A model generated the notes under the pieces. The model did not search any database. It saw only the letters and a program-made list of their open reading frames with translations, and had not been told where the DNA came from. Positions 18,712-28,107 of a stretch of 64,000 bases of DNA are shown one piece after another (within the stretch, counting starts at the first letter, position 1; every line of letters starts with the position of its first letter). The stretch comes from G963664835 sp963664835 (GTDB taxonomy: Bacteria > Chloroflexota > UBA6077 > FW602-bin22 > JBCLEL01). The translations under genes were made by a program, and so were the position numbers. The DNA is taken from the NCBI GenBank assembly GCA_963664835.2, contig CAXXUG010000020.1, positions 460,179 to 524,178 on the forward strand, in the 5' to 3' direction.

Positions 18712-19068
18712 TCAAAGAAGAAGAGCCTCAAGCAACTCGACAATTACGTACAACGCAGTGGATTCCAAGTCGGAGCCAATTGCCGACCCCAACTCCTCAC
18801 TGATTTCGTTGATCAGCGGTATAGAAGTCTCATCCCCTACGCCAACCAACACCAACCCGATTACGGCGCCTAGCAGGAGCTCTCCAACCACGACGAGCGG
18901 GTTGTCTTTGCGTTTGGGCAGTTGAGGTTGGGGCTGCTGATTGGCAAACGTTGGCCAATTCTCAAAGCTCCGAGCCTTGCGTAATCCGCTATTGAGCGGG
19001 GTAGTGGTAAACCCGCCCAGTTGGCTTCCCGGAGCAGACTTGTGCGTTTGATTTGGCCACTCAGACAT
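18712..19068 (-). CDS. Hypothetical protein with one membrane segment
   Basis: A 118-residue frame. The first 65 residues are polar and proline/glutamine-rich (ANQQPQPQLPKRKDNP). These are followed by a glycine/valine-rich membrane helix (VVGELLLGAVIGLVLVGVG) and an acidic hydrophobic tail. I do not recognise a family. The clear cytosolic-linker-plus-helix composition suggests a real small membrane protein, but it has no informative neighbours. Confidence 0.5.
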   Translation of the reverse strand: MSEWPNQTHKSAPGSQLGGFTTTPLNSGLRKARSFENWPTFANQQPQPQLPKRKDNPLVVVGELLLGAVIGLVLVGVGDETSIPLINEISEELGSAIGSDLESTALYVIVELLEALLL

Positions 19069-19562
19069 TGGCGGTTGTGCCCCTTGGCCACTCGCTCGTC
19101 CGCCGAACTATCTCTTCGATGCTTCTCATCATCGACCTATCCCTCCGGCGACGCCGTTGGTCTTGGCTACTCCCAAAACTTGGTCGAATGGTCCCTCGGG
19201 GCGTCCGCGCCACAATAGCGAGTTTATGTTTTTTGGCCTTTCCTACCGACACTTTCAGCAAGGGTTACGAAGGATATGACAGGTAACGATATGAACCTTG
19301 GAGGAGGCAAACGCCAGATCCACACGCCGGCGGAGTATAGCATTGGCCTAACGGTCGAGCTATGGATCCGATGTTGGTGAACGTTTGTAACGCGTAGGTT
19401 TTAACGAGCTTCTAGCGTACTCGTTGGCCACCCGCCATTGAGTTTGATCAGTGCGCGGCCACAGGTACCGGTGGGTTGTCAAACTCACCGGCCCCTTTGG
19501 AGGGACAGCGAAACGGAGTATGATCATTATGCAAGGGCAGCATCCGCCAAAGTGAGGTCGAT
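19069..19562. other. Intergenic stretch without recognised gene
   Basis: About 490 bases between divergently arranged genes. Only short frames without recognisable sequence are present. I see no repeat and no RNA gene. Confidence 0.4.
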
Positions 19563-21785
19563 TTGCGGGACAACGCGAGGCCCAACGAGTTCTCTGATCA
19601 GGCTCCAAATCCAGCGCTTGCGCTGACTTTCGTTGTGCTGCTGGCAATTCTGTGTTGGCAGCAACTCGACAGCGCCATGCGCGTCTTCCAGCGTTTCCTG
19701 CTCTCCGCGCCCGAGGCAAAGGGACTGATTGGCCAATATTTCGATCTCGAACCCCTTCACCTCGCCTACAGTGTCGCAATCTTATGGTTCTTGCTGCTCG
19801 TGTACCGGTTGAGCGGCGCTCATAGACCGAACTATTGGACGCGGGGAATGTCCGCGTGGTGGCTCATCACAATAGCACTCATAATCCAGGGGTATCACGC
19901 GATCGAGCACTTTTTCAGATTGTGGCAGTTCATACAGTCCGGCCTAGAAGACACACCAGGCATCTTGGGCAATGCTGTCGATCCCATACTGCTTCATTTC
20001 CTGGCTAGCACTCTCACCTTTCTGCCGGTTGTAGCCGCCTTTTGGTTTGGCGGCTTCCATAGGGGCACAGGAGAGGGTCTAAGAGCTGCTTGGAATGATT
20101 TGACAGGCCGGCCTGTCGGCCGACCGCGGCCGGAAGGCGCCCTCACCGTCTCGCGCCGGACGCTGTTGACCGGCGTTGCAGGAGCGGCGGCGGTCATAGG
20201 AACCGCTCGCATCGCGGTCGTTTTGCGGCCTCCTCAAGTCCCCCTGCCGATTTTTGTGGACGTGACGGTGCAGTCCGGAATCGACTTTATGCATAGATCG
20301 CACGAAAGGCTTGACGCTATACAGGCCGGCGCAGCATTTTTCGACTTCAATGGCAACGGCATGCCGGACATATTCTTCACAAACGCGAACGGGCCAAACG
20401 CGCTTTATCGCAACAATGGCGATGGCACGTTCACGGACATCGCCGAGGAGGTGGGGGTCGCTGATCCAGACGCAATGTCCGTGGGCGTCGCTTGCGCGGA
20501 TTACGACAACGACGGAAATTGTGACTTGCTGGTAACCACGATGACCGGTCTCAAGCTCTACCACAACGAGGGAAACGGTACATTCACCGACGTGAGCGAG
20601 CAGGCTCGCCTGGTGGGCTATCAGGGACATCCCACGTCCGCTGCTTGGGTTGACTTTGACGGTGACGGCCTACTCGATCTCTACGTGACCTATTGGCTCG
20701 ACGAAATGCCTGATGACGACACGCTGGCATTTCACACTACTGTCAGTCAGTTGAAGGGAGTCTACACGCCCCTGTCTCGCACTCATCGGCTCTTTCAGAA
20801 TATGGGAGGTGGCAAGTTCCGGGATGCCACCGATTACCTTCAGACAGCCGGAGTTCATGGCGCTGGACTTGCCTTGGGATTCTTCGACTACGATGACGAT
20901 GGCCTGCCCGACCTCTATGTCGTAAACGACTTTGGCCAGTTCGTTCAACCTAATATTCTCTATAGAAACGTTGGCCGCTCTGGCGACGGCGGGTGGCTAT
21001 TCGCGGATGTCACCGAGCAAGCGGGTGTCGGCGCCGCATTTCATGGGATGGGCCTCGCTGTCGGCGACTACGATGGAGATGGACGCCTCGACATGTTCGT
21101 CACCAACATGGGCGACAACGTGCTGTATCGCAATAGAGGCAACGGTAAGTTTGTTGAAACCAACAACCGGGCCGGTGTAACTCGTGGCCTCGTAGAGGGC
21201 AAAGATTCAGTGGGGTGGGGAACCGCCTTTCTGGATTTCGACAACAACGGATTCCTCGACCTCTACTTTGTGGCCGGCACCCTCTATCCCAAACGCATGG
21301 GCAATGGCGAATATCCTCCCGATCAACCCAACGCTCTATTCAGAAACCGTGGCAATGGCACATTCGAGGACATCTCCAGCGCCACTCACACCGATCACAC
21401 CGGATGCGGTCGCGGATTGGCGGTTGCGGACTACGATGGAGATGGTTTCTTGGATTTGCTCATTGCCAACATGGACCAACGGCCGGTCTTGCTCCGCAAT
21501 CCCGGCAACGGCAACTCCTGGCTACAGGTACATTTGGCCGGCACCAAGAGCAATCGCGACGGCATCGGCGCCCGGCTGACGCTCGACTCCGGCGGTCGTC
21601 GGCAGATCAGGGAGATACAGAGCGGAACCAGCTTCCTGTCACAGAATAGCCTTGTTGCCCACTTCGGACTTGAAAGAGCAAGTCACGCGGATCGATTGAC
21701 CGTCAGGTGGCCCAGCGGCATCGTTCAAGAAATGACGAGCGTGCGGGTCAATCAAAAGATTACGGTCATCGAGCCGGATCACTAA
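19563..21785 (+). CDS. Membrane-anchored FG-GAP/VCBS repeat protein with ASPIC/UnbV C terminus (CRTAC1-like)
   Basis: A 740-residue protein. Residues 1-170 hold several hydrophobic helices (for example ALTFVVLLAILCWQQL and YSVAILWFLLLVYRL). At about 200 a Tat-like SRRTLLTGVAGAAAV segment precedes the exported part. From about 235 to 650 there are FG-GAP/VCBS-type calcium-binding repeats (DFNGNGMPDIFF, DYDNDGNCDLLV, DFDGDGLLDLYV, DYDDDGLPDLYV, DYDGDGRLDMFV, DYDGDGFLDLLI). The end (GTKSNRDGIGARLTL, later VRWPSGIVQEM) is the ASPIC/UnbV domain. These proteins are extracellular and thought to mediate adhesion or carbohydrate binding. The start is TTG 19563. An N-terminal multi-helix anchor joined to a Tat-like segment is unusual. 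Confidence 0.85.
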   Translation: MRDNARPNEFSDQAPNPALALTFVVLLAILCWQQLDSAMRVFQRFLLSAPEAKGLIGQYFDLEPLHLAYSVAILWFLLLVYRLSGAHRPNYWTRGMSAWWLITIALIIQGYHAIEHFFRLWQFIQSGLEDTPGILGNAVDPILLHFLASTLTFLPVVAAFWFGGFHRGTGEGLRAAWNDLTGRPVGRPRPEGALTVSRRTLLTGVAGAAAVIGTARIAVVLRPPQVPLPIFVDVTVQSGIDFMHRSHERLDAIQAGAAFFDFNGNGMPDIFFTNANGPNALYRNNGDGTFTDIAEEVGVADPDAMSVGVACADYDNDGNCDLLVTTMTGLKLYHNEGNGTFTDVSEQARLVGYQGHPTSAAWVDFDGDGLLDLYVTYWLDEMPDDDTLAFHTTVSQLKGVYTPLSRTHRLFQNMGGGKFRDATDYLQTAGVHGAGLALGFFDYDDDGLPDLYVVNDFGQFVQPNILYRNVGRSGDGGWLFADVTEQAGVGAAFHGMGLAVGDYDGDGRLDMFVTNMGDNVLYRNRGNGKFVETNNRAGVTRGLVEGKDSVGWGTAFLDFDNNGFLDLYFVAGTLYPKRMGNGEYPPDQPNALFRNRGNGTFEDISSATHTDHTGCGRGLAVADYDGDGFLDLLIANMDQRPVLLRNPGNGNSWLQVHLAGTKSNRDGIGARLTLDSGGRRQIREIQSGTSFLSQNSLVAHFGLERASHADRLTVRWPSGIVQEMTSVRVNQKITVIEPDH

Positions 21786-21913
21786 TGACCCCCGAATGCC
21801 GTAAGTGCGTGGCCGACGTGATGCTTCCCATCCCCGATCGGTGGTTGAGGGGCATCCAGTTTCGAAATGACTTGTCCCGACTGATTGCATACCGTAGGCA
21901 CTCGGATTGAAGA

Positions 21914-22228
21914 ATGCTTGACCAAGAGACATTGGATGACATCATCCGGCGCATTGTGGAGGTCGCTGAGCCGGAGAAGATCATTCTCTTCGGATCCGCG
22001 GCACAGGGTGATATGGGATTAAACAGTGACGTCGACTTACTCGTCATCAAGGACGGAGCTGACGCGCTTGAACTGATGGCGCGCATATATAGAACTCTTC
22101 ATGGCGTCGGTGCCGCGGTTGATGCAATCGTAGTCTCGCCTGGAGATGTAGAGCGGTTCAAAGAGAGCCACGCTCTAGTCATCAAACCAGCCCTGCGAGA
22201 TGGAACCGTGGTATATGAGTCCGGTTAA
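21914..22228 (+). CDS. Minimal nucleotidyltransferase of a HEPN/MNT pair
   Basis: A 104-residue MNT-fold protein: KIILFGSAAQGDMGLNSDVD carries the GS motif and the first two catalytic aspartates, followed by VDLLVIKDG and a later VDAIVV. It overlaps the HEPN gene, so the two are translationally coupled. In studied modules the MNT protein modifies the HEPN toxin and neutralises it. That role is by analogy here. Confidence 0.88.
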   Translation: MLDQETLDDIIRRIVEVAEPEKIILFGSAAQGDMGLNSDVDLLVIKDGADALELMARIYRTLHGVGAAVDAIVVSPGDVERFKESHALVIKPALRDGTVVYESG

Positions 22229-22622
22229 GCGTTTTCCGGCTGATCACCCAAGAGAATGGCTGAACCGCGCTCGAAGCAATCTTGCGCTGGCTAGAAATCG
22301 GTTGCCGGCCATCTATCTCGAAGACCTGTGCTTTGAGGCTCAGCAATCCGCCGAAAAGGCAATCAAGTCAGTGTTGATTATGCGCAATGTTAGTTATCCG
22401 TACGTTCACGATCTGTCTCGACTACTGACGTTGCTTGAAGAATCAGGAGAACCTATCCCAAGATCGGTCCGCATCGCCGAGGAATTAACCGTGTATGCGG
22501 TGATCGGACGCTATCCTGGAACAACGAGACCGGTCACCGTCGATGAATACAGGAAAGCAATCAAGATCGCCGAAGTAGTCGTCGAGTGGGCGGAGAGATG
22601 TCAAACGGCCCAAGAGACTTAA
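22200..22622 (+). CDS. HEPN domain protein (putative toxin partner)
   Basis: A 140-residue helical HEPN protein: LEDLCFEAQQSAEKAIKSVL and YPYVHDLSRLLTLLEESG are the typical family segments. The RNase motif of HEPN toxins (R-x4-6-H) is not obvious, so it could be a non-catalytic member. The ATG at 22200 overlaps the MNT gene by 29 bases. An in-frame ATG at 22215 is an alternative. The pair resembles known toxin-antitoxin modules. Confidence 0.85.
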   Translation: MEPWYMSPVKRFPADHPREWLNRARSNLALARNRLPAIYLEDLCFEAQQSAEKAIKSVLIMRNVSYPYVHDLSRLLTLLEESGEPIPRSVRIAEELTVYAVIGRYPGTTRPVTVDEYRKAIKIAEVVVEWAERCQTAQET

Positions 22623-22834
22623 CCGCGTCTCGGAGAGGTACTTTCTCACCGACCGGTTGTCGAACTACGCCCCGCGAGAGAGTTTGTTTAAGCTAAACCG
22701 AGTCGCACAGCAGACAATCAGGTTTTGCTGACATCTGGGGACCGACATGCGTCGACTCAACGGTCTGTTGGGTGCCCTTGCGGGCTGCGAGAAAAAGGCT
22801 CCACTCCGGCAAACTACAGTGGCACGAACCGCGC

Positions 22835-22867
22835 AAGGGGCCTGCCGTCATTGGCGGCAGGCCCCTT
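22835..22867 (-). terminator. Perfect 13-bp hairpin directly after tRNA-His
   Basis: Inverted repeat 22835-22847 / 22855-22867 with a 7-base loop. On the minus strand it begins at the CCA end of tRNA-His. It lacks a clear U-tract, so it may act as a 3' processing or protection hairpin rather than a classical terminator. Confidence 0.55.
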
Positions 22868-22944
22868 GGGGTGAACGACGGGATTCGAACCCGCGATCTC
22901 CAGGGCCACAACCTGGCGCCTTAGGCCACTTGGCTACGCTCACC
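22867..22944 (-). tRNA. tRNA-His (anticodon GTG)
   Basis: On the minus strand a full cloverleaf is readable: a 7-bp acceptor stem, D arm, anticodon loop TTGTGGC with anticodon GTG flanked by ccagg/cctgg, and T arm with GTTCGAAT. A G at position -1 (22944) faces C73, the identity element specific to tRNA-His. CCA is encoded (22869-22867). Confidence 0.96.
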
Positions 22945-23233
22945 ACGCTACCCCAGTATACTCGATTTGGCGAAGTACAGCAGTCCCCCGGGGATACCCT
23001 CGCAGGGTGGATGAGTGGAACCGAATCGTGCAGGGGAATTGGCGACGCCTAGGCGTTTCATCGATGGAAAAGTTCAATTCAGGCTGTCTGCAACGAATTT
23101 TATACAATTCATACTCGAGGCGTTGAAGCTATAATGGTAGGCATTGTCAAAACGAAGGGGGACACGCCGTCCGTTTTGGCGCGCGCTAAATTCCCCCGCA
23201 TTTGTGTTTAGCAGCGAACTCGGGAGCGAATGA

Positions 23234-23665
23234 TTGTCCAGGTTCATGTTGGCGTTGGGGATTCCATTGGGGATCCTTGGCCTGATGGTAGTCGTAATCG
23301 CCGTAATGGCTGTACTGCTCACGGCGTCGGGCAAGATTCTGGCGCCGGCCGTAGCGATCGTGCTCGCAGCCATCGTAATGGCAATCGCCGCGATGCTGGC
23401 CGATTCGCCGGCAAGATCGCTCGATTTCGCTCGTCGCGCCGAATTCGCGTCCCTTATTGCGTTCTTGGCCAGAATACTGCCGGCTCTGGCAATTCCGCTG
23501 GGAATCCTCGCGGTAATGGTTGTCGTGATCGCGGCAATGGGCGTGCTGCTGACGGCCTCCGGCAAGATACTCGCGCCGGCGGTTGCTATCATTCTCGCGG
23601 CAATCGTCATGGCAATCGCCGCGATGCTCGCCGATAGGCCGGCAAACTCCGAGGAGCAAGGGTAA
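23234..23665 (+). CDS. Small membrane protein made of an internal tandem duplication
   Basis: A 143-residue, very hydrophobic protein. Residues about 7-57 and 85-136 are near-copies of each other: both contain IPLGIL, then VLLTASGKILAPAVAI and AAIVMAIAAMLAD. Each half has two predicted membrane helices, giving four in total with a charged linker (ARSLDFARRAEF) between. The DNA halves differ mostly at third codon positions, which supports coding. The start is TTG 23234 with GGGAG about eight bases upstream. I do not recognise a family, and the function is unknown. Confidence 0.7.
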   Translation: MSRFMLALGIPLGILGLMVVVIAVMAVLLTASGKILAPAVAIVLAAIVMAIAAMLADSPARSLDFARRAEFASLIAFLARILPALAIPLGILAVMVVVIAAMGVLLTASGKILAPAVAIILAAIVMAIAAMLADRPANSEEQG

Positions 23666-23938
23666 AAGCGCGGTACACCCAAGTGGCCTTAACTTGACTC
23701 GATTAGCTAGCTTTGGTAATTTCCAAGCCTGTCATCCCGAATTGTGTTATTCTCCCAGCAGCCTGGCGCGGATGCTGATCCTTTGGCGATAATTGGAGTT
23801 CTAGGTGCTGATGGCCAGGCCGAATCCGGTCGGTGTTTCCGGCCCTCCCATGATTCATTCTCGGCGTTGGTTTCTGCAACCGATGAACAGCCCGAGTTTG
23901 CTTGCTGCGTCCCGTTATAGAGTTGGTGAACTGTTCGC

Positions 23939-24979
23939 TTGAAGATGCTTGAACCGCGCCATCGCGGTATGGCGGTAGCGCTTGTTGCCCTTTGCCTTGT
24001 GCCACTGCTTGTGGTCGGTTGCTTGCCATCGGTGGCCGTCACGACCGATTTCTATCCACAGTCCGCCCTGGCGCCCGAGTCCGAGTTTGCGGACGATCTG
24101 CAGGTACTGTTCGACCTCATATTCTGGATGGCTGCGGTTGTGTTCGTCGTTGTCGAGGGTGCGCTGATCTATGCCGTCCTTCGATTCCGTGAGAGGCCAG
24201 GCCAGGGACTACCCCGGCAGGTTCACGGAAATACCCGTCTCGAGGTTGCTTGGACGATTGCGCCGGTTATCATCCTGGCGATAATCGCGGTGCCGACCGT
24301 GTCCACGATCTTTAAGGTGGCGGCGGCGCCCAAGCCGGATGCGCTTCACGTGACGGTCGTAGGCCACCAATGGTGGTGGGAGTTCGAGTATCCCGACTTG
24401 GGCATTGTCACCGCAAATGAGTTCGTTGTCCCGGTTGGCCGGCAGGTCGCGATTAGCCTGGAATCGGAAGACGTCATCCACAGCTTCTGGGTTCCCAGAA
24501 TGGGCGGTAAGCGCGACGTCGTGCCCAATACCGTGAACAACCTTTGGTTCACTCCCCGAAACACGGGCGAGTACCTGGGACAGTGCGCTGAGTTCTGCGG
24601 CGAGAGTCACGCCAACATGCACTTGCGGTTATTCGTAGTCTCCCCGGAAGAGTTCGATGCATGGGTTGAGAGCCAGAAGCAACCGGCGAGTGCCGAATCG
24701 CAGGAGATGGCCGGAGCGGAAATCTTCGCCCTGAGAGGTTGTGGCGTTTGCCACTCAATTGCGGGAACCGAGCACCAGGGCGAGCTAGGCCCGGACTTGA
24801 CCCACTTTGCAAGCCGGACGACGTTGGCGTCCGGGATTCTCAACAATGCAGAGCCAAACGTTTTGGAAGACTGGCTGCGGGACCCGCCGGCTCTGAAGCC
24901 CGGATCGAAAATGCCAAATCTCGGTCTGATCGACTCTGAAGTCGAGGCATTGGCCGCCTATCTGCGCAGCCTCAATTGA
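23939..24979 (+). CDS. coxB: Cytochrome c oxidase subunit II with fused cytochrome c domain
   Basis: A 346-residue subunit that accepts electrons at the CuA site. A lipobox-like LLVVGC lies near residue 27, two membrane helices follow (DLIFWMAAVVFVVVEGALIY and TIAPVIILAIIAVPTV), and then the cupredoxin domain with VGHQWWWEFEYP and the CuA ligands in GQCAEFCGESHANM. After residue 255 a cytochrome c domain follows with the heme site CGVCH and a distal methionine in PGSKMPNLG, making this a caa3-type subunit. The start is TTG 23939 or ATG 23945. It leads a coxBACD cluster. Confidence 0.96.
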   Translation: MKMLEPRHRGMAVALVALCLVPLLVVGCLPSVAVTTDFYPQSALAPESEFADDLQVLFDLIFWMAAVVFVVVEGALIYAVLRFRERPGQGLPRQVHGNTRLEVAWTIAPVIILAIIAVPTVSTIFKVAAAPKPDALHVTVVGHQWWWEFEYPDLGIVTANEFVVPVGRQVAISLESEDVIHSFWVPRMGGKRDVVPNTVNNLWFTPRNTGEYLGQCAEFCGESHANMHLRLFVVSPEEFDAWVESQKQPASAESQEMAGAEIFALRGCGVCHSIAGTEHQGELGPDLTHFASRTTLASGILNNAEPNVLEDWLRDPPALKPGSKMPNLGLIDSEVEALAAYLRSLN

Positions 24980-25253
24980 GTTGTGCGCCCGAGAGACTGA
25001 TTGAATAGCTGCTGGTTTGGGTATACTTGCGTTGACGGGATCGAAGCGATCTCGATCAAATTTGGTCGTGAATAAGTCTGATCGTTGCAGGAGACCTGAA
25101 GTTGCGGAGGTCGCAAATGATGGAGGCTAACCATGGTGCCTCGGTCGACTGCGTTGGTTCCCAACGATGCCTGCGCATCGAATCATTAATAGTTCTTGAC
25201 AATCTGCTTGCTCATTACGAGCTAGCCTGTAGGATCAGCCCGGAGGCTCACAA

Positions 25254-27101
25254 ATGGCGACTGCGACCCAAGTAGCTGCCCAGCCCGCCGCATACTCCGG
25301 CGTTTGGAGTTGGATAACTACTGTCGATCACAAGAGAATAGGAATCCTCTACGGCGTCAGTGCCTTAGTGTTCTTCCTCATAGCCGGAGTCGAAGCACTC
25401 ATAATGCGGCTCCAGCTCGCCACTCCTGAGGCCCAGATCGTGAGCGCCGAGACATTCAACCAGCTCTTCACGATGCATGGCACCGCCATGATCTTTCTCG
25501 GGGTAATGCCCTTCAGTGCAGCATTCTTCAACTACGTCATTCCCCTGATGATAGGCGCCCGAGATGTTGCCTTCCCGCGCCTGAACGCCTTCAGCTTCTG
25601 GGTCTTTCTCTCCGGCGGAATCCTGCTGCATGCCAGCTTCCTTTTTAATGCTGCGCCAAACGCCGGCTGGTTTGGCTACGCCAATCTGACCTCGCCCGAG
25701 TTTTCTCCGGGATTAAACGTCGATTTCTGGCTCCTTAGCCTTCAGATCCTGGGAATCGCCTCCTTGGCCGCCGCGTTTAACTTCCTGGTCACCATCATCA
25801 ACATGCGGGCTCCTGGAATGTCGTTGATGAGATTGCCCCTCTTCGCCTGGATGACATTGGTTACCTCGATTCTAATGGTGCTGGCCTTCCCTGTTATCAC
25901 CGTCGCGCTCACGCTGCTCCTGTTCGACCGCTTCTTTGGTATGAACTTCTTTATCACCCAGGCCGGCGCCGATCCAAGGTGGTGGCAGCATCTGTTCTGG
26001 GTGTTCGGTCATCCCGAGGTCTATATCCTGATCCTGCCGGCCATGGGTATAGTCTCCGAGGTCGTGCCGACGTTCTCAAGGAAGCCGCTGTTCGGCTATC
26101 CATTCGTGGTTTACTCCGGCGTTGCGATCGCGGTCATGTCATTCGGCGTCTGGGCCCACCATATGTTCTCGGTCGGAATGGGGCCCATCGCCGACGCGTT
26201 CTTCAGCATCGCGACAATGCTGATCGCAATCCCGACGGGCGTGAAAATCCTTAACTGGATCGGCACTATCTGGGCCGGCGCCATCCGACCCACCACGCCT
26301 TTCCTTTTCTCGGTTGGGTTCATAGCGATGTTCATCATCGGCGGCCTCAGTGGAGTCATGCACGCTTCCCCGCCGGCCGATCTACAGCAGACGGACACCT
26401 ATTTCATTGTCGCGCACTTCCACTACGTGCTCTTTGGCGGATCGATATTCGGACTCGCCGCCGGCTTCTACTACTGGTTCCCGAAGATGACCGGACGGAT
26501 CCTGGACGAAGGACTCGGAAAGCTCCACTTCTGGCTGATGATGGCCGGCTTCAATATCACTTTCTTCCCGATGCACTTCGCCGGCATGTTTGGCATGCCT
26601 CGACGCGTGTATACCTACTCGAGCGGCTACGGGTTCGATGCGTACAACATGGTCTCGACCATCGGCGCGTTCCTCATCGCGGTATCCATGCTCGTAATGA
26701 TTTGGAACTGGATTCGCACGATGCGCCAGGGCGAGATATCCGGCGACGATCCCTGGGACGCCCCGACTCTCGAATGGTCGATACCCTCGCCGCCGCCGGC
26801 CTACAACTTCGCCCAGATTCCAGTAGTTGCCAGCCGCCGCCCATTCTGGGACCAGAAGTACGGGGGCGTGGGTATACACGAGCCGGTTCACGGTGGGGCC
26901 ACTGAAGATCATGGCCATGGGGATGAGCACGCTGAGCACATCCACATGCCCAACCCCTCCTACTTCCCGGTAATTGTTGCCGTCGGCATCCTGCTGCTTG
27001 CCGCCGGCCTGATGATCCCGCCATTCCCGGTCGTGAGCGTCTTGGGCGTTGTAGTGATGTTCGTTGGGATCTATGGCTGGACCTTCGAGCCGGCCGGCTA
27101 G
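25254..27101 (+). CDS. coxA: Cytochrome c oxidase subunit I
   Basis: A 615-residue heme-copper oxidase core subunit that reduces oxygen and pumps protons. Key segments are TMHGTAMIFLGVMPF (heme a ligand), WVFGHPEVYILILPAMG (CuB histidine and the cross-linked tyrosine), THHMF-like AHHMFSVGMG, and HFHYVLFGGSIFG with the heme ligands. The last 90 residues form a histidine-rich stretch (EDHGHGDEHAEHIHMP) followed by two further hydrophobic segments, a C-terminal extension beyond the 12-helix core. It has a good ribosome site (cggagg) eight bases before ATG. A TTGACA at 25196 suggests that it may have its own promoter 3' of coxB. Confidence 0.97.
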   Translation: MATATQVAAQPAAYSGVWSWITTVDHKRIGILYGVSALVFFLIAGVEALIMRLQLATPEAQIVSAETFNQLFTMHGTAMIFLGVMPFSAAFFNYVIPLMIGARDVAFPRLNAFSFWVFLSGGILLHASFLFNAAPNAGWFGYANLTSPEFSPGLNVDFWLLSLQILGIASLAAAFNFLVTIINMRAPGMSLMRLPLFAWMTLVTSILMVLAFPVITVALTLLLFDRFFGMNFFITQAGADPRWWQHLFWVFGHPEVYILILPAMGIVSEVVPTFSRKPLFGYPFVVYSGVAIAVMSFGVWAHHMFSVGMGPIADAFFSIATMLIAIPTGVKILNWIGTIWAGAIRPTTPFLFSVGFIAMFIIGGLSGVMHASPPADLQQTDTYFIVAHFHYVLFGGSIFGLAAGFYYWFPKMTGRILDEGLGKLHFWLMMAGFNITFFPMHFAGMFGMPRRVYTYSSGYGFDAYNMVSTIGAFLIAVSMLVMIWNWIRTMRQGEISGDDPWDAPTLEWSIPSPPPAYNFAQIPVVASRRPFWDQKYGGVGIHEPVHGGATEDHGHGDEHAEHIHMPNPSYFPVIVAVGILLLAAGLMIPPFPVVSVLGVVVMFVGIYGWTFEPAG

Positions 27102-27131
27102 ATTTCCGAGCTAACCAGGAGAGCAACCACA

Positions 27132-27728
27132 TTGGACCAGGCCCACTCGGTTCCAGCCGAAGATACCAGCACCGGGTTAAACCATCGGAAGCTCCTAATG
27201 TGGACCTTCCTCGCTTCCGAGTGCCTCTTCTTCGGCACCCTCATATCCAACTACCTGATCAACAAAGACTCGACCCTCGGGGGTCCTACGCCGCGCCAAA
27301 TATTCGACATTCCTTACACGTCGGTTAGTACCTTCGTCCTGCTGATGAGCAGCTTGATGATGGTGTTGGCCCTTGCCGCACTACAGCGGGGCGACGAGCG
27401 AAACTTGCGGATATGGCTCTTTGCCACCGCCTTCCTGGGCATGACATTCCTGGGCGGACAGGCCTACGAGTTCACAACCTTCTTCCGGGAAGGCTTGAAT
27501 CCCAACACCAGCGCGTTCGGCTCAGCATTTTTCACCCTGACCGGCTTCCACGGGGCCCACGTGACCATCGGCGTCATCTGGCTACTGTCGCTTGTGGTCC
27601 ATTCGGCTCGCGGCAAGCTCCGGCCAAAGGACGCCCTGAACGTAGAGATCGCCGGCCTCTATTGGCACTTCGTCGACGTGGTATGGATTGTCATATTCAC
27701 TGTCGTCTATCTCATTGGCGCGATTTAA
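27132..27728 (+). CDS. coxC: Cytochrome c oxidase subunit III
   Basis: A 198-residue five-helix membrane subunit. HRKLLMWTFLASECLFFGTL, the glutamate-bearing FLGGQAYEFTTFF, GFHGAHVTIGVIWLLSLVVH and the final GLYWHFVDVVWIVIF are the family signatures. The start is TTG 27132, preceded by aggagag. It follows coxA by 30 bases and is co-transcribed. Confidence 0.96.
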   Translation: MDQAHSVPAEDTSTGLNHRKLLMWTFLASECLFFGTLISNYLINKDSTLGGPTPRQIFDIPYTSVSTFVLLMSSLMMVLALAALQRGDERNLRIWLFATAFLGMTFLGGQAYEFTTFFREGLNPNTSAFGSAFFTLTGFHGAHVTIGVIWLLSLVVHSARGKLRPKDALNVEIAGLYWHFVDVVWIVIFTVVYLIGAI

Positions 27729-27766
27729 GAAATGTCATTCAAGTGGAGTGATAGAGGATCGAAGAG

Positions 27767-28072
27767 ATGAGTCACGCGCCTCACACAGTGGAAGAGGAAC
27801 ACCCAACACCGAAGAAATACGTTGAAATTGGCGCCATTTTGGCGGTCATCACCGCCATCGAGGTTGCCGTTTTCTACGTCGACTCGCTGCGGCCGATCCT
27901 CGTCCCGGTCTTTCTGATCCTATCGGCCCTGAAGTTCGTGTTGGTCGCCATGTTCTACATGCATTTGAAGTTCGATAGCCGGCTCTTCACCGGCGCGTTC
28001 ATCTTCGGTCTCATCATTGCGACGTCAATCGTGATTGCCCTGATGGCGCTGATGCACGGGCTGGTCCTGTAA
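27767..28072 (+). CDS. coxD: Cytochrome c oxidase subunit IV (prokaryotic small subunit)
   Basis: A 101-residue protein with three membrane helices. KYVEIGAILAVITAIEVAVF and LKFVLVAMFYMHLKFDSRLF are the signature of the small bacterial oxidase subunit IV. It closes the coxBACD cluster and probably helps assembly or stability of the complex. No assembly genes such as ctaA or ctaB follow in this window. Confidence 0.93.
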   Translation: MSHAPHTVEEEHPTPKKYVEIGAILAVITAIEVAVFYVDSLRPILVPVFLILSALKFVLVAMFYMHLKFDSRLFTGAFIFGLIIATSIVIALMALMHGLVL

Positions 28073-28107
28073 CCCGCCTCCGCTAATCCCCAACGCAACC
28101 CGGGGCG

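Noticed and set aside
23130..23135. TATAAT upstream of the duplicated membrane protein
   Set aside because: No acceptable -35 box at the right distance, so I did not list it as a promoter.
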